In this document: piece by piece, positions 20,314 through 20,578 of the stretch
Layout of the letters: every line of letters starts with the position of its first letter
Position numbering within the stretch: position 1 is the first letter of the stretch
Source: a virus
Length of the DNA stretch: 20,578 nt
Strand: one strand, 5' to 3'
Virus record (IMG/VR): IMGVR_UViG_3300042288_001058
Coordinates: 1 to 20,578 of that record
Notes under the pieces: generated by a model
What the model saw: the letters and a program-made list of their open reading frames with translations, nothing else
Databases searched by the model: none
What the model was told of the DNA's origin: nothing
Position numbers and translations under genes: made by a program

Positions 20314-20446
20314 TCCGAAACCCCCGCCTCCGTTTCCGTCCGGCGAATATCACCATAAATTCGGTGCGCGTCAACCGTATTATTTTTCGGGTTTCGGAAT
20401 TTACGTTATATTACAGACAGGGTTTTTCGGGTTTGGGTTTCGGAAT
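20312..20446. repeat. Three copies of a 12-bp motif flanking the promoter
   Basis: GGGTTTCGGAAT occurs on the plus strand at 20389-20400 and 20435-20446, and as its exact complement ATTCCGAAACCC at 20312-20323. Both plus-strand copies are preceded by TTTTTCGGG, the second with one extra TTTGGG. The inverted copy covers the first start codon and its leader. The promoter lies between copies one and two. This layout would suit an operator or a terminase recognition site. Confidence 0.8.
20346..20374 (-). promoter_or_regulatory. Promoter of the small-gene / terminase operon
   Basis: On the minus strand TTGACG (20374-20369) is followed after exactly 17 bases by GATATT (20351-20346). It has a near-perfect -35 and a fair -10, ending 32 bases before the first start codon. 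It lies between copies of the 12-bp repeat, so binding of a protein to those copies would be expected to affect it. Confidence 0.65.
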
Positions 20447-20578
20447 ATATTTTCGGGGTAGGGTGCGGGGTTGGTAATTTTTGGGAGCGTGGGGAGGAGT
20501 GGCCGTACCTATATGTGCGCGCCCGCTTCCCTAGCAAAACGCCTGGGTAGGGGGTCCAGCGCGCCAGCTAACGCCATA
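20447..20578. other. G-run-rich intergenic end of the window
   Basis: The 265 bp right of 20313 hold no convincing gene. The plus strand carries closely spaced G-runs (GGGG TA GGG TGC GGGG at 20455-20470, with further runs at 20420-20437 and 20483-20494). At the edge, a short minus-strand frame (ATG at 20577, 22 codons, reading MALAGALDPLPRRFA) and another ending in TAG near 20530 could be the tail of an upstream gene. Neither can be confirmed. Confidence 0.4.

Noticed and set aside
1-20578. tRNA genes, integrase and attachment sites
   Set aside because: I saw no cloverleaf-like sequence, no integrase motif and no long direct repeat at the edges, so lysogeny cannot be judged from this window.

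Overview
This window is part of a tailed double-stranded DNA phage genome, either free or as a prophage. Every gene I accept is on the minus strand, so transcription runs from the right end (about 20,370) to the left edge. The sequence is GC-rich. Many starts overlap the previous stop (ATGA, GTGA, TGATG, TAATG), as is typical of phage operons. The portal, scaffold, gp4-like tail adaptor and tailspike-like protein suggest a podovirus-like (P22-like) virion. The capsid protein instead looks like the Mu gpT-type HK97 fold. An alphaproteobacterial host is my inference from base composition and general resemblance. No integrase, replication, lysis or tRNA gene is visible.

Region by region, in transcription order. 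(1) 20578-20314: non-coding DNA with G-runs, a good sigma70-type promoter and three copies of a 12-bp motif. (2) 20313-18496: a chain of small overlapping genes. It holds two paralogous small proteins, terminase small subunit, a Cys-rich protein, two single-pass membrane microproteins (one with an EF-hand-like loop) and two unknowns. (3) 18411-16343: an HNH-AP2 endonuclease coupled to terminase large subunit. (4) 16210-13210: portal, then a basic protein with repeated KKAMGG-like motifs. (5) 13156-10596, behind a likely promoter: an unknown, a GroES-fold co-chaperonin-like protein, an Acb2-family anti-CBASS cyclic-nucleotide sponge, the scaffold, and a small conserved phage protein, ending at a strong terminator. 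(6) 10487-7770: a module of beta-rich virion accessory proteins. It includes a protein built almost wholly of 21-residue and 9-residue repeats and a fiber-tail adaptor-like protein. (7) 7620-5365: head decoration protein, major capsid protein and another virion protein, with strong GC hairpins after the last two. (8) 5318-4886: two small lysine-rich proteins. (9) 4886-944: two beta-rich fibre-type proteins and a tailspike-like beta-helix protein with a LamG-like end. (10) 890-1: a P22 gp4-like tail adaptor and a truncated zinc-ribbon protein.

Together these genes make and fill the head: terminase, portal, scaffold, coat and decoration. They then close it and attach the receptor-binding apparatus: gp4-like adaptor, fibres and tailspike. 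Inside this late-type cluster sits a counter-defence gene (Acb2 family) next to a chaperonin-like gene. The best candidates for new biology are the repeat-protein module, the microprotein chain between the terminase subunits, and the repeat-flanked control region at the right end.
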